Of a stretch of DNA of 64,000 nt, positions 50,507-58,831 are shown in pieces. Source of the DNA: Microbulbifer variabilis (GTDB taxonomy: Bacteria; Pseudomonadota; Gammaproteobacteria; Pseudomonadales; Cellvibrionaceae). The stretch covers positions 3,628,501 through 3,692,500 of the forward strand of contig NZ_CP092418.1 in assembly GCF_023716485.1 (NCBI RefSeq). Reading direction: 5' to 3'. Position 1 is the stretch's first letter; every line of letters starts with the position of its first letter. The notes under the pieces were generated by a model. It was not told where the DNA came from, ran no database searches, and worked only from the letters and a program-made list of their open reading frames with translations. The translations under genes and the position numbers were made by a program.

Positions 50507-51313
50507 CTATTTATAGGTCCTGGAAATAAGTGCCAGAACCTCATTTACTACCATATCCGGCTCATCATTTTGAGGATAGTGATAGCTCTTCTCAGTCAAA
50601 ACAACCCGCCCCTGTGGAAATGCATGGGCCCAATTTAAATGTAACTCCCCCCACCTATCCCGGGCCTCATCAGTAAAGAAAAGAAGAGGAGGATTGTCAT
50701 ACTTTTTAATTGAGGCAATTACTGTGACTGGTATATCTGGGATTTGTGGATAGTCAGGCAAAGGGCGTTTAGACCAAAAATCCAGGTACTGATTTGACAT
50801 GCCGCTCTTCATATCATCCAGTTTTACCTGAGCAATTTGCTCTTCGGCCAATTCCAAATTCAGAGATCGCATAATATCCACATCATGCTCAGAAGAAGGC
50901 TCTATCAGCATCAACGCTGCCATTCTTTCTGGGTACTGTGCGGCAAAAGTTCGGGCTACATGAGCACCATAGGAGTGGGCAATATAAGTAACTTTCTCTT
51001 TAACCCCCAAAGCCTCCAATAACGCCTCGGCCCCTTGAGCATAATCCTCAGAGCTAAAATGTTTCTTGATGGCTGTAGAATTACCATTGCCAACACGCGA
51101 GTAACGTATAACTCGTGCATGCTCTGCTAGCCTGTCATAGATTGGATTCCAGTCAGACATGCCAGCCGAGCCCCCCGCTTCTAAAAACAGGATAGCCTTA
51201 CCAGATCCTTTGATCTCATATTCAATACGGTACTCACCCACAGGAATCTGTTCCGGCGACGCGAAAGCATATAGCGGAAGTGCAAGCACTATGAGTAGGA
51301 GGATTAGATGCAT
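50507..51313 (-). CDS. Secreted alpha/beta-fold hydrolase
   Basis: Serine hydrolase of about 268 residues. The frame runs back to a GTG at 51367 that overlaps the MFS stop, but the ATG at 51313 begins a clean signal peptide (HLILLLIVLALPLYAFA) and is preferred. The nucleophile is S114 in AHSYGA; HYPQNDEPD near the C-terminus likely supplies the catalytic histidine. Closely coupled to the MFS gene upstream, so the two may handle the same compound; this is inference. Confidence 0.8.
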   Translation of the reverse strand: MHLILLLIVLALPLYAFASPEQIPVGEYRIEYEIKGSGKAILFLEAGGSAGMSDWNPIYDRLAEHARVIRYSRVGNGNSTAIKKHFSSEDYAQGAEALLEALGVKEKVTYIAHSYGAHVARTFAAQYPERMAALMLIEPSSEHDVDIMRSLNLELAEEQIAQVKLDDMKSGMSNQYLDFWSKRPLPDYPQIPDIPVTVIASIKKYDNPPLLFFTDEARDRWGELHLNWAHAFPQGRVVLTEKSYHYPQNDEPDMVVNEVLALISRTYK

Positions 51314-51366
51314 ATACAACCCATAATAACGATCAAAGAATCCAAACTTAAAAAATAATAGAGCCA

Positions 51367-52548
51367 CTATGTGGCAGCAACACCCTGCCCTAAGCGCGCT
51401 TCATTGCCTGGTCCGGGGTGTTCCGGTACCAGCTGAGCCAATCCCAAAGAAACCAAAGCCATCAAAGATCCAGCAAAGAAAACCATCGCTGGAGAGGTGA
51501 GCCATAGCAAACCAAACAAAACGGGGATAATAACCGCCGCGATATGATTAATGGTAAAGCTGACACCTGCAGAGGCTGCGATGTCACGTTCATCCACGAT
51601 CTTTTGGAAATAGGTCTTGATGGCAATGGCCATAGAGAAAAACAGATGATCGATAATATAAAGCGCAGCTGCCATCATCGCGCTCTCCACCAATGCATAA
51701 CCAGCAAAGACTAGCGCTAAACCAATATATTCCAGAGTGAGGATTCGGCGCTCACCAAAGCGAACAATAAACTGGCCAATTTTCGGGGCAATATATAAAT
51801 TCAACAGGTGGTTTACGGTATAAAGTGCAGCAACTTCCCCTACGCTATAACCAAACTTCTCAACCATCAAAAAACCAGCAAAAACAATAAAGATCTGCCG
51901 ACGTGCACCGCTCATCATTGTCAGAGCGTAGTAAAGCCAATAACGTTTGCGTACAACCAACTGCTTTCTCTGGCTATGGGGCTGGGGAAATTGAGGAAAA
52001 AGTATCCAGGCCACCAGGGCAATAATAACTGTGCTCCCTCCTCCAATCAGGTAAACCCAGGAATAGTCCAACTCGCCAAAATCCATCAAGCCCCAAACTA
52101 GCCCATAGGCCAATAATGCGGCAAAAGAGCCAGCTGCAGCCATTCGCCCCATCCAGATTGCCGAAGTCTTCTTTGGAAACCACTGCAAAGCCAGAGAGGT
52201 TTGCAGGGTTTCATAGAAGTGAAAACCGATCGACATCAATAATGTCGTGAGTAATAAACCTGTGAGAGATGGAAAAAAACCGGTCAGCATCACACCAATC
52301 CCGGTTGCTACAAGTGAGAGAAGCGCCAACCGCTGCTCACGAATAAGCAGCAAAACAAAGATCACTGTAAAGGCAAGGAAACCTGGGATTTCCCGCACAC
52401 TTTGCAGCAAGCCAATATCAGCCCCAGTAAATGAAGCCTTGGCTATCACAAAGTTATTAAGGAGGGTATTCCAGACAGAAAAAGAAAGTGGCATTGAGCC
52501 TGCAAGGATCAACAGCAAAATTTCCGGTCGACGGAGGCGTTGTAACAT
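51367..52548 (-). CDS. MFS transporter
   Basis: Major facilitator superfamily permease of about 393 residues with twelve predicted helices. The ATG at 52548 is chosen over one further upstream because AGGAG lies seven bases before it and the first helix follows directly (RRPEILLLILAGSMPLSFSVW). FVLLLIREQRLALLS and the central loop around FPQPHSQRKQ separate helices in the usual way. The substrate is unknown. Confidence 0.86.
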   Translation of the reverse strand: MLQRLRRPEILLLILAGSMPLSFSVWNTLLNNFVIAKASFTGADIGLLQSVREIPGFLAFTVIFVLLLIREQRLALLSLVATGIGVMLTGFFPSLTGLLLTTLLMSIGFHFYETLQTSLALQWFPKKTSAIWMGRMAAAGSFAALLAYGLVWGLMDFGELDYSWVYLIGGGSTVIIALVAWILFPQFPQPHSQRKQLVVRKRYWLYYALTMMSGARRQIFIVFAGFLMVEKFGYSVGEVAALYTVNHLLNLYIAPKIGQFIVRFGERRILTLEYIGLALVFAGYALVESAMMAAALYIIDHLFFSMAIAIKTYFQKIVDERDIAASAGVSFTINHIAAVIIPVLFGLLWLTSPAMVFFAGSLMALVSLGLAQLVPEHPGPGNEARLGQGVAAT

Positions 52549-52954
52549 AGCGGGACTCCTATACTGAGGATAGCAATATACGCTATACAACGCTGGCGTG
52601 TAAATTGAGCTTAAGATGACTGCCAATCACCACCAAACCGGCTATTAATTTTGCCTTGTAGTAAAGACAAGGCTCTTCTCATTTAAACCCCACTGGGTCA
52701 ATTAGAACTTACACAAATAGAGTTCTGAGACCTCAGTATCTCTTTCGTAAATATGATCAAGTGCCCCAATAAGATTCTTAATCGCTAAATAGCAGTTTGA
52801 AATCACTCTTCGGCGAAACATTGATCCTGTAAACCATTTTCAATATGCATCAATTATCACCTATGCTTTGACCAGGACTCAGATCACCCATTTCCCCATA
52901 CTACGGCATATACGTATAAATTCTCCTTGACGGCTTAATCACTGGAATTGGCAA
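52549..52954. other. Divergent gap between MFS and Vgb-like genes
   Basis: The 406-base AT-rich region carries the promoters of both genes. No convincing -35/-10 pair, repeat or RNA gene was identified by eye. AGGAG at its left end is the ribosome site of the MFS gene. Confidence 0.35.
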
Positions 52955-53974
52955 ATGAACATCTCCCCAAAACTTCCTGCGCTGTCACTAAAACTCACTA
53001 TCTGCGTCATTTATTTCTTGTCGACATCATTAATTACTGCAGCACAAGAAAATAAACTGCCAGACGGACTCAAATTAAACGAGTGGAAGGTCCCCTGGCA
53101 GGGACTGCCCAGAGACCCCCATGTGGATAACAGGCAGCAAGTTTGGTTCTGTGGGCAGGCCGGCAATTACATCGGTCGATTTTCTACGTCTGATCAGACG
53201 TTTAAAAAATTTGAGGTCCCTGAAGGAACCCACCCTCACAACTTGATAGTAGATAAGCAGGGCATGGTTTGGTATGCGGGCAACCGCAATGCTCATATTG
53301 GGCGTATGGATGTAGAGACCGGTGAAATCACTCAATACCCAATGCCTAAAGGTGTAAATGATCCACATACACTGGTATTCAACCGTGAGGGCAATATTTG
53401 GTTTACAGCCCAACAGAGCAATCACATAGGTATTTTGGATGTAAATAATGGAGAGGTGAAAGTAGCTACACCACAAACTGCCAACGCACGTCCTTATGGA
53501 ATCAAGGTAGACTCACAAGATCGCCCCTGGGTTGCTCTATTTGGCACGAATAAACTAGCTTGGGTAGACCCTAAAACCATGGTGGTAAACGAGATCTCAA
53601 TTCCCCGACCAAACGCTCGGCCTCGCAGGCTGGAAATCGATACATCTAACAATATCTGGTATGTGGACTATCCAGAGGGCTATCTTGGCAGATATACGCC
53701 CAATACAAAAGAATTCAAAGAATGGAAGCTCCCCACTGAAAATTCACGCCCTTACGGAACCGCAATGGATAACAAAGGCCGGCTATGGGTAGCAGACACC
53801 GGTGATATTCCTAACATCATCTTTGCTTTTGATACAGAAGCACAAAAGTTTGTCAGTCAAACGACTGTACCCAGCGGAGGCAACATTCGATATATGTATT
53901 TTGACAATAAAGATGGAAGCTTTTGGTTCGGTGTCGATTCTGGATTTCTAGATCAGGGAATACCAAAAAAATGA
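52955..53974 (+). CDS. Secreted Vgb-like beta-propeller protein
   Basis: The 339-residue protein resembles virginiamycin B lyase and related seven-bladed propellers. Repeating units of the type HTLVFNREGNIWFTAQQSNHIG and PYGIKVDSQDRPWVALFGTNKLA, with recurring D-G-x-x-W and N-x-I-G-R, mark the blades. Residues 1-30 form a signal peptide ending near ITAAQ. True Vgb enzymes that cleave streptogramins are cytosolic, so export here argues for another role, such as polysaccharide or lactone hydrolysis. Function not determined. Confidence 0.78.
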   Translation: MNISPKLPALSLKLTICVIYFLSTSLITAAQENKLPDGLKLNEWKVPWQGLPRDPHVDNRQQVWFCGQAGNYIGRFSTSDQTFKKFEVPEGTHPHNLIVDKQGMVWYAGNRNAHIGRMDVETGEITQYPMPKGVNDPHTLVFNREGNIWFTAQQSNHIGILDVNNGEVKVATPQTANARPYGIKVDSQDRPWVALFGTNKLAWVDPKTMVVNEISIPRPNARPRRLEIDTSNNIWYVDYPEGYLGRYTPNTKEFKEWKLPTENSRPYGTAMDNKGRLWVADTGDIPNIIFAFDTEAQKFVSQTTVPSGGNIRYMYFDNKDGSFWFGVDSGFLDQGIPKK

Positions 53975-54522
53975 GTCTTTTACAAAATTACAGATAAATT
54001 TATAGAAGGAACTCCCAACAGGAGACGCCGAGGGCAGCCTGCTAAAACTGGAGTCTATCTAACGCCTTCAACACGGTGTTTTAGCCCAAGCGATGCTCAC
54101 ACCCTTCTTTTTTTCTCAGAAGGAGGTATACAGATAGTAATAGGCACATGTTCATTTTATATTCAAGCAAGGAGTTGAACTTAAGGACTATTCAGTTAGC
54201 TCCAGCAACCCATATCGAGAATACGTTCGCAGGGTAGATGTAGATCATAGCGCAAAAAGAAATGCAGAAAATTCTGTACGACGGGAGAAATCGATTAATT
54301 GATGAGAACTCCAGCAATTGAATTCTCTTAAAAATCCCCCCCTACAAACAACTCTCAATATAGGAGTAAGTTCCCAAAGCTTATTGAGGGGTTACTTTTC
54401 AACAACTTGCAATCTTTGGTTTAAAAATAACCAACCATCAGAGAAGATATCTTTGACCTAATTAGGGCGGTACTAAAAATTTAATTAAATCTTGATTACA
54501 TATAAAGTAAGAATGCAGGCAC
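53975..54522. other. 548-base stretch without a recognised gene
   Basis: AT-rich, with no supported reading frame on either strand. CTCAATA and TATTGAG near 54352-54385 can pair at a distance, and CCTTCT/AGAAGG near 54113-54123 is a short stem with a T-rich loop. Neither looks like a known element. The gap separates the Vgb-like gene from a convergent small secreted protein gene. Confidence 0.35.
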
Positions 54523-54921
54523 CTACTCTGGCCGAGGCTGCCAATTGATCACAGTGGGATAGGCCTTATTCTCGCACAACCAAATTACTGCTCGAACCCC
54601 AGGCCTAAGTCCTGCTTGTGGATCAGTAACCTTTCCCCAGTCACTCTCCAGAAACTCTTTCCCTTGTAAACGGAACTGACCGAGAAGTGCTTTCCAGCTA
54701 GGCATCGTCAATTCTAATGATTCTTTGGTGTCGTAATCGGTGGAAATCCATACTTTAACGCTGTTTCCTGTCCGCACTAATTTTGTCACCTCTCCCTGCC
54801 AGGAAGTCAGCTGGTTCCTATTACAAGCAACATAGCCTGGCACAGCGAGCCTCTGGGCAGTTACGTTAGCCGTATTCATAGATATCAAAGCAAATAGGAT
54901 AAAAAATCGGATACTTTTCAT
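54523..54921 (-). CDS. Small secreted protein with two cysteines, downstream of an M43 protease
   Basis: The 132-residue product is not recognised. A signal peptide (KSIRFFILFALISMNTANVTAQ) precedes a ~110-residue mature domain, with one cysteine near its start (VACNRN) and one near its end (IWLCENK) that could form a disulfide. It is rich in tryptophan and predicted beta-strand. It follows the M43 metalloprotease by 42 bases on the same strand, with a GC-rich hairpin between them. A protease inhibitor, chaperone or unrelated periplasmic protein are all possible. Confidence 0.65.
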   Translation of the reverse strand: MKSIRFFILFALISMNTANVTAQRLAVPGYVACNRNQLTSWQGEVTKLVRTGNSVKVWISTDYDTKESLELTMPSWKALLGQFRLQGKEFLESDWGKVTDPQAGLRPGVRAVIWLCENKAYPTVINWQPRPE

Positions 54922-54934
54922 AATTATCAGTGTA

Positions 54935-54956
54935 TTGGGGGGAGTAATCCCCCCAA
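54935..54956 (-). repeat. G-rich hairpin between M43 protease and small secreted protein genes
   Basis: A nine-base perfect stem TTGGGGGGA/TCCCCCCAA with loop GTAA. In the transcribed (leftward) direction a T-run precedes it and none follows, so it is not a standard terminator for the protease gene. It ends 13 bases before the next start codon and could affect translation or transcript stability. Confidence 0.45.
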
Positions 54957-54963
54957 AAAATTA

Positions 54964-55881
54964 TTATAGACCGCGGTAGGTACTGCTTTGCTCATCTGCG
55001 CGAGTAGCCTGCCCCTCTGTGAATTCGTACATACAGCTATCGTCTGTGTAATCCATAAAATTTGTAATCGGATCAAGACCGGCTGCGTTCCGCCCCCTAG
55101 TACAGGAATCCCTACCTACTGGACACCCGTAAGCCGGTGACCTCTCGGCAGGAGTATCGGAAACATAATCCCCATTTCCACCACAGCCGCCCTGGAAGGT
55201 ATGATACAAACCTAACCAGTGGCCAACCTCATGAGTAAGAGTATCGCCCTCGTTGTAAGGTGCTGCATCGCCACCAGGCACAGAACCGGTTAAAATAACT
55301 ACCCCGTCATCCAGCGGATCTGAAGAATAGCTGCTTGGGAAAGTTGCCCACCCAAGTAGACCACCGCCGATATCAGCCACATAGATATTCAGGTCTCCCG
55401 CATCACCAACACGCAATGAACTTTTCATAGCGCGCTCTGCGGAGGAACCATATCCAACGTTATACCAAGAATTATTAGCCGTTACTGAAGTTGAAACCAG
55501 ATTAAAAGTAAATGGTGTACTCGCATAAGCATCATTAAGCACTGCCATTTGCGCATTAATTACATTGCTGGGTAGCGACCCATTATTGGCGTTATCAGTA
55601 ATAACATGGAAATATACATCAATAGTTACAGAACCCGCTGGACGTAGCGTATGAGTTCCACTGCTTATACTACGAGACTGTCCGCGCAGCGCAGTAAAAT
55701 GCTGCTCTTTCAAAGCAGCCTCCTGAATAGAGGGGTGATTAGTGCCACAACGTTTAAATTTAGCGTTGTCATTAGCACGCTCAAGTGAAGAATCACTTTC
55801 AGCAAAACTGATAGCAGGTGATATTAGCAAACATAAAGATAATGCAGTTTTTATTGAAGTTGAAAGATTAGCTTTTCTCAT
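54964..55881 (-). CDS. Secreted M43-family (pappalysin/cytophagalysin-type) zinc metalloprotease
   Basis: The metzincin protease has HEVGHWLGLYH (H217, E218, H221, H227 as zinc ligands and catalytic base) and the Met-turn at M276 in NFMDYTDDSC. The ATG at 55881 is chosen over a longer frame because AAGG lies eight bases before it and a standard signal peptide (ending near ISFAES) follows; this gives 305 residues. Several paired cysteines in GGCGGNG, YGCPVGRDSC and DSCMYEF suggest disulfides and export. Predicted to degrade proteins outside the cell. Confidence 0.92.
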   Translation of the reverse strand: MRKANLSTSIKTALSLCLLISPAISFAESDSSLERANDNAKFKRCGTNHPSIQEAALKEQHFTALRGQSRSISSGTHTLRPAGSVTIDVYFHVITDNANNGSLPSNVINAQMAVLNDAYASTPFTFNLVSTSVTANNSWYNVGYGSSAERAMKSSLRVGDAGDLNIYVADIGGGLLGWATFPSSYSSDPLDDGVVILTGSVPGGDAAPYNEGDTLTHEVGHWLGLYHTFQGGCGGNGDYVSDTPAERSPAYGCPVGRDSCTRGRNAAGLDPITNFMDYTDDSCMYEFTEGQATRADEQSSTYRGL

Positions 55882-56196
55882 AACTTGAACCTTAATTTTT
55901 TTATTAAATTGACAACCCCAGACAGCCCGCTCACCTTCCATGCTGAAGACAACTACTGTCAATAGTACCAACTCTCAAAATAGGAATAATGACATTGGTT
56001 TCTTTAATGAGGCGGCAAGCTCAACCAAATGGCATAAAAATAATTAAATTCAAGGACCACTTCAAATGAAGTTTCCACACCAGAAACACAATAAAGACAG
56101 GAAAAATAGTTTCACAAGTAATTATCCCTAGAGGCTGTTTCATAACTTGAAATCGGTTATTCTCACGCAATTACATAGAAAAAAAGTTCAGCAATA

Positions 56197-56646
56197 GTGA
56201 GCCGATTCAAGTCAGAGTTAACCAATGATCAATGGAAATTGATCGAACCATGTCTTCCTGAATTAAAACGAGGAAAGGGAGGCCCAAAACCCATTGATAA
56301 TCGGGCTTGTTTTGAAGGCATCCTGTGGGTTTTGCGTTCTGGAGCGCGATGGAAAGATCTTCCTTCACACTATCCATCACCGAGTACATGTTGGAGAAGG
56401 CTTCAGTTTTGGGAAGAGCAAGGAGCTTGGCTACATGCATGGAGAAGATTCCTGGAGCTATTGGATCAACAGTCTTTGCTTAACTGGGAGGAAGTCTTTT
56501 CTGATGGTAGCTTTGCACCAGCAAAAAAGGGGGCTTCGAAGTCGGGAAAACCAAGCGGGGCAAGGGTTCAAAGTGGATGGTGGTGGTCGATGGCGAAGGT
56601 ATTCCACTGGGAGGCACCATTACTTCGGCCTCACCAGCAGAAGTAA
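56197..56646 (+). CDS. IS5-family transposase, first frame (copy 1)
   Basis: N-terminal part of the DDE transposase (149 residues): a helix-turn-helix-like region with LTNDQWKLIEPCLP, then CFEGILWVLRSGARWKDLP and the first catalytic aspartate D103 in FSDGSF. The start is GTG at 56197. A slippery A-AAA-AAG heptamer lies at 56523-56529, where a -1 shift moves ribosomes into the frame of the second ORF; the fused product would be about 259 residues. Confidence 0.88.
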   Translation: MSRFKSELTNDQWKLIEPCLPELKRGKGGPKPIDNRACFEGILWVLRSGARWKDLPSHYPSPSTCWRRLQFWEEQGAWLHAWRRFLELLDQQSLLNWEEVFSDGSFAPAKKGASKSGKPSGARVQSGWWWSMAKVFHWEAPLLRPHQQK

Positions 56647-56975
56647 AGTTATTACATCCATTGCTTGATGTTACGTATAAAAATACAAAGATTCATCGCT
56701 TAGTTTATGATAAAGCGGCGGACTCTGATCCTCTTAGAGATAGTCTGTTGAGTCGTGGAATCGACCTTATCTGTCCACACAGGATAAATAGGAAAAAAGC
56801 CTCAAGGCAGGATGGTAGAAAGCTCAGAAGGTATACTCGCCGTTGGAAAGTTGAGCGGACTTTTGCGTGGTTGGGAAATTACCGCCGTTTGGTTGTTAGA
56901 TGGGAGCGATATTTGTCCACTTATCGTGCTTTTTTCTATATTGCATGCATGTTAATTACGTTAAATAAGTTATGA
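56577..56975 (+). CDS. IS5-family transposase, second frame (copy 1)
   Basis: C-terminal part of the transposase (132 residues from the ATG), with the second aspartate in VYDKAADSD (D45) and the glutamate E93 in WKVERTFAWLGNY. In the same frame upstream the codons read VGKTKRGKGSKWMVVVDG, the standard IS5 sequence, so the functional protein is made by the -1 shift rather than from this ATG. Confidence 0.88.
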   Translation: MVVVDGEGIPLGGTITSASPAEVKLLHPLLDVTYKNTKIHRLVYDKAADSDPLRDSLLSRGIDLICPHRINRKKASRQDGRKLRRYTRRWKVERTFAWLGNYRRLVVRWERYLSTYRAFFYIACMLITLNKL

Positions 56976-57227
56976 AACAGCTTCTAGGCAAAGTAAAAAA
57001 TAAATTCATAAATTTTTATCCAGTTAGCACACAAGAACCACCACTCTTTATTTTCTCCAGCCAGCCCCATATGCACAGTATCTAATTCAGGAGGTTTGCA
57101 CAATTAGTCCCTACCACGAGCATTCAAACAAGCGTAAGATATTACTATTAAGGTAATGGTTAGAAGCTGTTTCATAACTTGAAATCAGTTATTCTTGCGA
57201 CCTCATGGAATGATAAGACCAGTAAGT

Positions 57228-57677
57228 GTGAGTAGATTTAAGTCAGAATTAACCGACGCTCAGTGGAAATTGATTGAGCCTTGCCTTCCCCAGCTAAAAC
57301 GTGGAAAAGGAGGTCCCAAACCCATTGATAACCGTGCATGTTTTGAAGGTATCTTGTGGATTTTGCGCTCAGGAGCACGATGGAAGGATCTCCCCCCATC
57401 TTACCCTTCGCCGAGTACTTGCTGGAGAAGGCTCCAGTTTTGGGAAGAGCAAGGCGCTTGGTTGGAGGCTTGGAGAAAATTTTTCGGACAGCTCGATCAA
57501 AGATCCCTGCTTAATTGGAAAGAAGTCTTTTCGGATGGTAGCTTTGCTTCAGCAAAAAAAGGGGAGCAGAAGTCGGAAAAACTAAGCGAGGCAAGGGTAC
57601 AAAGTGGATGGTGGTGGTCGATGGCGAAGGTATTCCATTGGGAGGCACCGTTACTTCGGCCTCACCAGCAGAAGTAA
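57228..57677 (+). CDS. IS5-family transposase, first frame (copy 2)
   Basis: Homologous to the copy-1 first frame. The frame opens at 57195 (TTG), but GTG at 57228 aligns with the copy-1 start. The catalytic FSDGSF is intact. A run of seven A (57554-57560) replaces the A6G of copy 1 and offers the same -1 slip into the second frame. Confidence 0.85.
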   Translation: MSRFKSELTDAQWKLIEPCLPQLKRGKGGPKPIDNRACFEGILWILRSGARWKDLPPSYPSPSTCWRRLQFWEEQGAWLEAWRKFFGQLDQRSLLNWKEVFSDGSFASAKKGEQKSEKLSEARVQSGWWWSMAKVFHWEAPLLRPHQQK

Positions 57678-58006
57678 ATTTATTACACCCACTACTCGAT
57701 GTTACCTATGAAAATACAAAAATTCGACGACTAGTGTACGACAAGGCTGCAGATTCTGATCCACTACGCCATAGTTTGGCCCGCCGTGAAATTGACCTGA
57801 TTTGCCCTCACCGTAGGAATAGAAGAAAACCTTCGAAACAAGATGGCAGAAAGCTTAGGAGATATATGCGACGTTGGAAAGTTGAGCGAACTTTTGCATG
57901 GCTAGGGAACTACCGTCGTTTAGTTGTCAGGTGGGATCGCTACTTATCTTCATACAGAGCTTTTTTCTATATTGCCTGCATGTTAATTACGCTAAAGAAG
58001 TTATGA
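57608..58006 (+). CDS. IS5-family transposase, second frame (copy 2)
   Basis: C-terminal transposase part of 132 residues with VYDKAADSD and WKVERTFAWLGNY intact. Upstream codons in this frame read VGKTKRGKGTKWMVVVDG, confirming that a -1 frameshift fuses the two parts. Confidence 0.85.
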   Translation: MVVVDGEGIPLGGTVTSASPAEVNLLHPLLDVTYENTKIRRLVYDKAADSDPLRHSLARREIDLICPHRRNRRKPSKQDGRKLRRYMRRWKVERTFAWLGNYRRLVVRWDRYLSSYRAFFYIACMLITLKKL

Positions 58007-58015
58007 AACAGCTTC

Positions 58016-58512
58016 TAAGCAAAACACGATTAAAAAATTAATCGCAATTTAAAGCCCCAGCTGCTACAGGTACCAATCGACACGATTTCGCTTTTAAAAA
58101 GACAATTATCACCTACCGCTGCACCCAACTATATTTACTACCATTTCACAAGTGATATAAATCCATGGAATACATCCTATAAGCCATTTCATAACTTCCT
58201 TTTTTATATTGCCTGCATGTTAATTACATTAAGGAAGTTATAAAACAGCTTCTAGCGTTACTCACCATCTAGGCAATCGGTAACACTCTTACCATCGTTA
58301 CCCAATTCAGAGTAAACCGATATTTAAATTAACCACTTAATAAAGTACTGGCAATACTTATATTGCCCATACCTAAATCTCAGCTCTTCGATTTATGACC
58401 ATTCTAAGCTGCCTCTTTAGCACGCCATAGATCACAAGTAATAGGAACTATAAGATACGGACACATACAGAGAGCCCTCCAGACACCATAAAAACTTCTG
58501 GCTAATAGACAA
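58016..58512. other. Gene-free region between IS copy 2 and the toxin-immunity locus
   Basis: AT-rich and without a supported reading frame. GATTAA/TTAATC near 58029-58045 is a small palindrome. The notable element is the 71-base IS remnant listed separately at 58182. Confidence 0.4.
58182..58252 (+). mobile_element. 71-base internally deleted (MITE-like) derivative of the IS5-family element
   Basis: The left end AGCCATTTCATAACTT joins directly to a segment matching the last ~55 bases of the IS (TATATTGCCTGCATGTTAATTAC, then AAGTTATAAAACAGCTTC). TA flanks both sides (58180-58181, 58253-58254). It therefore keeps both ends of the element without transposase, the structure of a MITE or a solo deletion product. 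Confidence 0.75.
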
Positions 58513-58830
58513 TCAATCAAAAGCCCCCCAATTTCTCAACTCACATATTTTCTCACCAAACTCTTTTATAGTCATGATGTCTGGAAAGCTAACATAGTAA
58601 CGCTCCTCTAAAGCCTCTATTTTTTGCTGCATTACTTTTGGATTTTCCATATCCTCTTTATCATGTTCATAAACTGGAAAACACTTAAAAACCAAATCAA
58701 TATCAAAAGGTTCTTTACCATCTAATTTTGCTTTTTGCTTAGCCTTTTCCAGCCTTTCCTGTCTTTCTTTTTTGTGTCGTCGCCTTAATTCAGCAACAAA
58801 TTGCTTTGCAGCTTCACCTTTAAGCCTCAT
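58513..58830 (-). CDS. Candidate immunity protein for the zeta-type Rhs toxin
   Basis: The 105-residue protein is not recognised. The ATG at 58830 lies one base after the toxin stop and has GGAG seven bases before it, so this start is preferred to longer frames. The N-terminal ~40 residues are a highly charged Lys/Arg/Glu helix, probably a coiled coil; the rest is mixed acidic (DIDLVFKCFPVYEHDKED, EERYYVSFPDIMT). There is no signal peptide. Position directly after an Rhs toxin tip is the only argument for an immunity role. Confidence 0.6.
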   Translation of the reverse strand: MRLKGEAAKQFVAELRRRHKKERQERLEKAKQKAKLDGKEPFDIDLVFKCFPVYEHDKEDMENPKVMQQKIEALEERYYVSFPDIMTIKEFGEKICELRNWGAFD

Positions 58831-58831
58831 A

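Larger units (their letters stand above)
56131..56984 (+). mobile_element. IS5-family (IS427-like) insertion sequence, copy 1
   Basis: The 854-base element is bounded by 18-base terminal inverted repeats GAGGCTGTTTCATAACTT and, at the right end, the complement GAAGCTGTTTCATAACTT (one mismatch). TA on both sides (56129-56130 and 56985-56986) is the target duplication. It holds two overlapping transposase frames. A second, related copy lies at 57163. Confidence 0.9.
57163..58015 (+). mobile_element. IS5-family (IS427-like) insertion sequence, copy 2
   Basis: The 853-base element has perfectly matched 18-base ends GAAGCTGTTTCATAACTT and its complement, flanked by TA at 57161-57162 and 58016-58017. 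It is clearly related to copy 1 but differs at many codons, so the two are not a recent duplication. They lie 178 bases apart in the same orientation. Confidence 0.9.

Noticed and set aside
54061..54090. Possible integron attC-like core (TCTAAC ... short stem) in the gene-free stretch after the Vgb-like gene.
   Set aside because: No matching complementary GTTAG core at the required position and no integrase or gene cassette nearby.
57195..57227. Extended N-terminus of the copy-2 transposase from TTG at 57195.
   Set aside because: Copy 1 has no matching extension and starts at the GTG equivalent to 57228.
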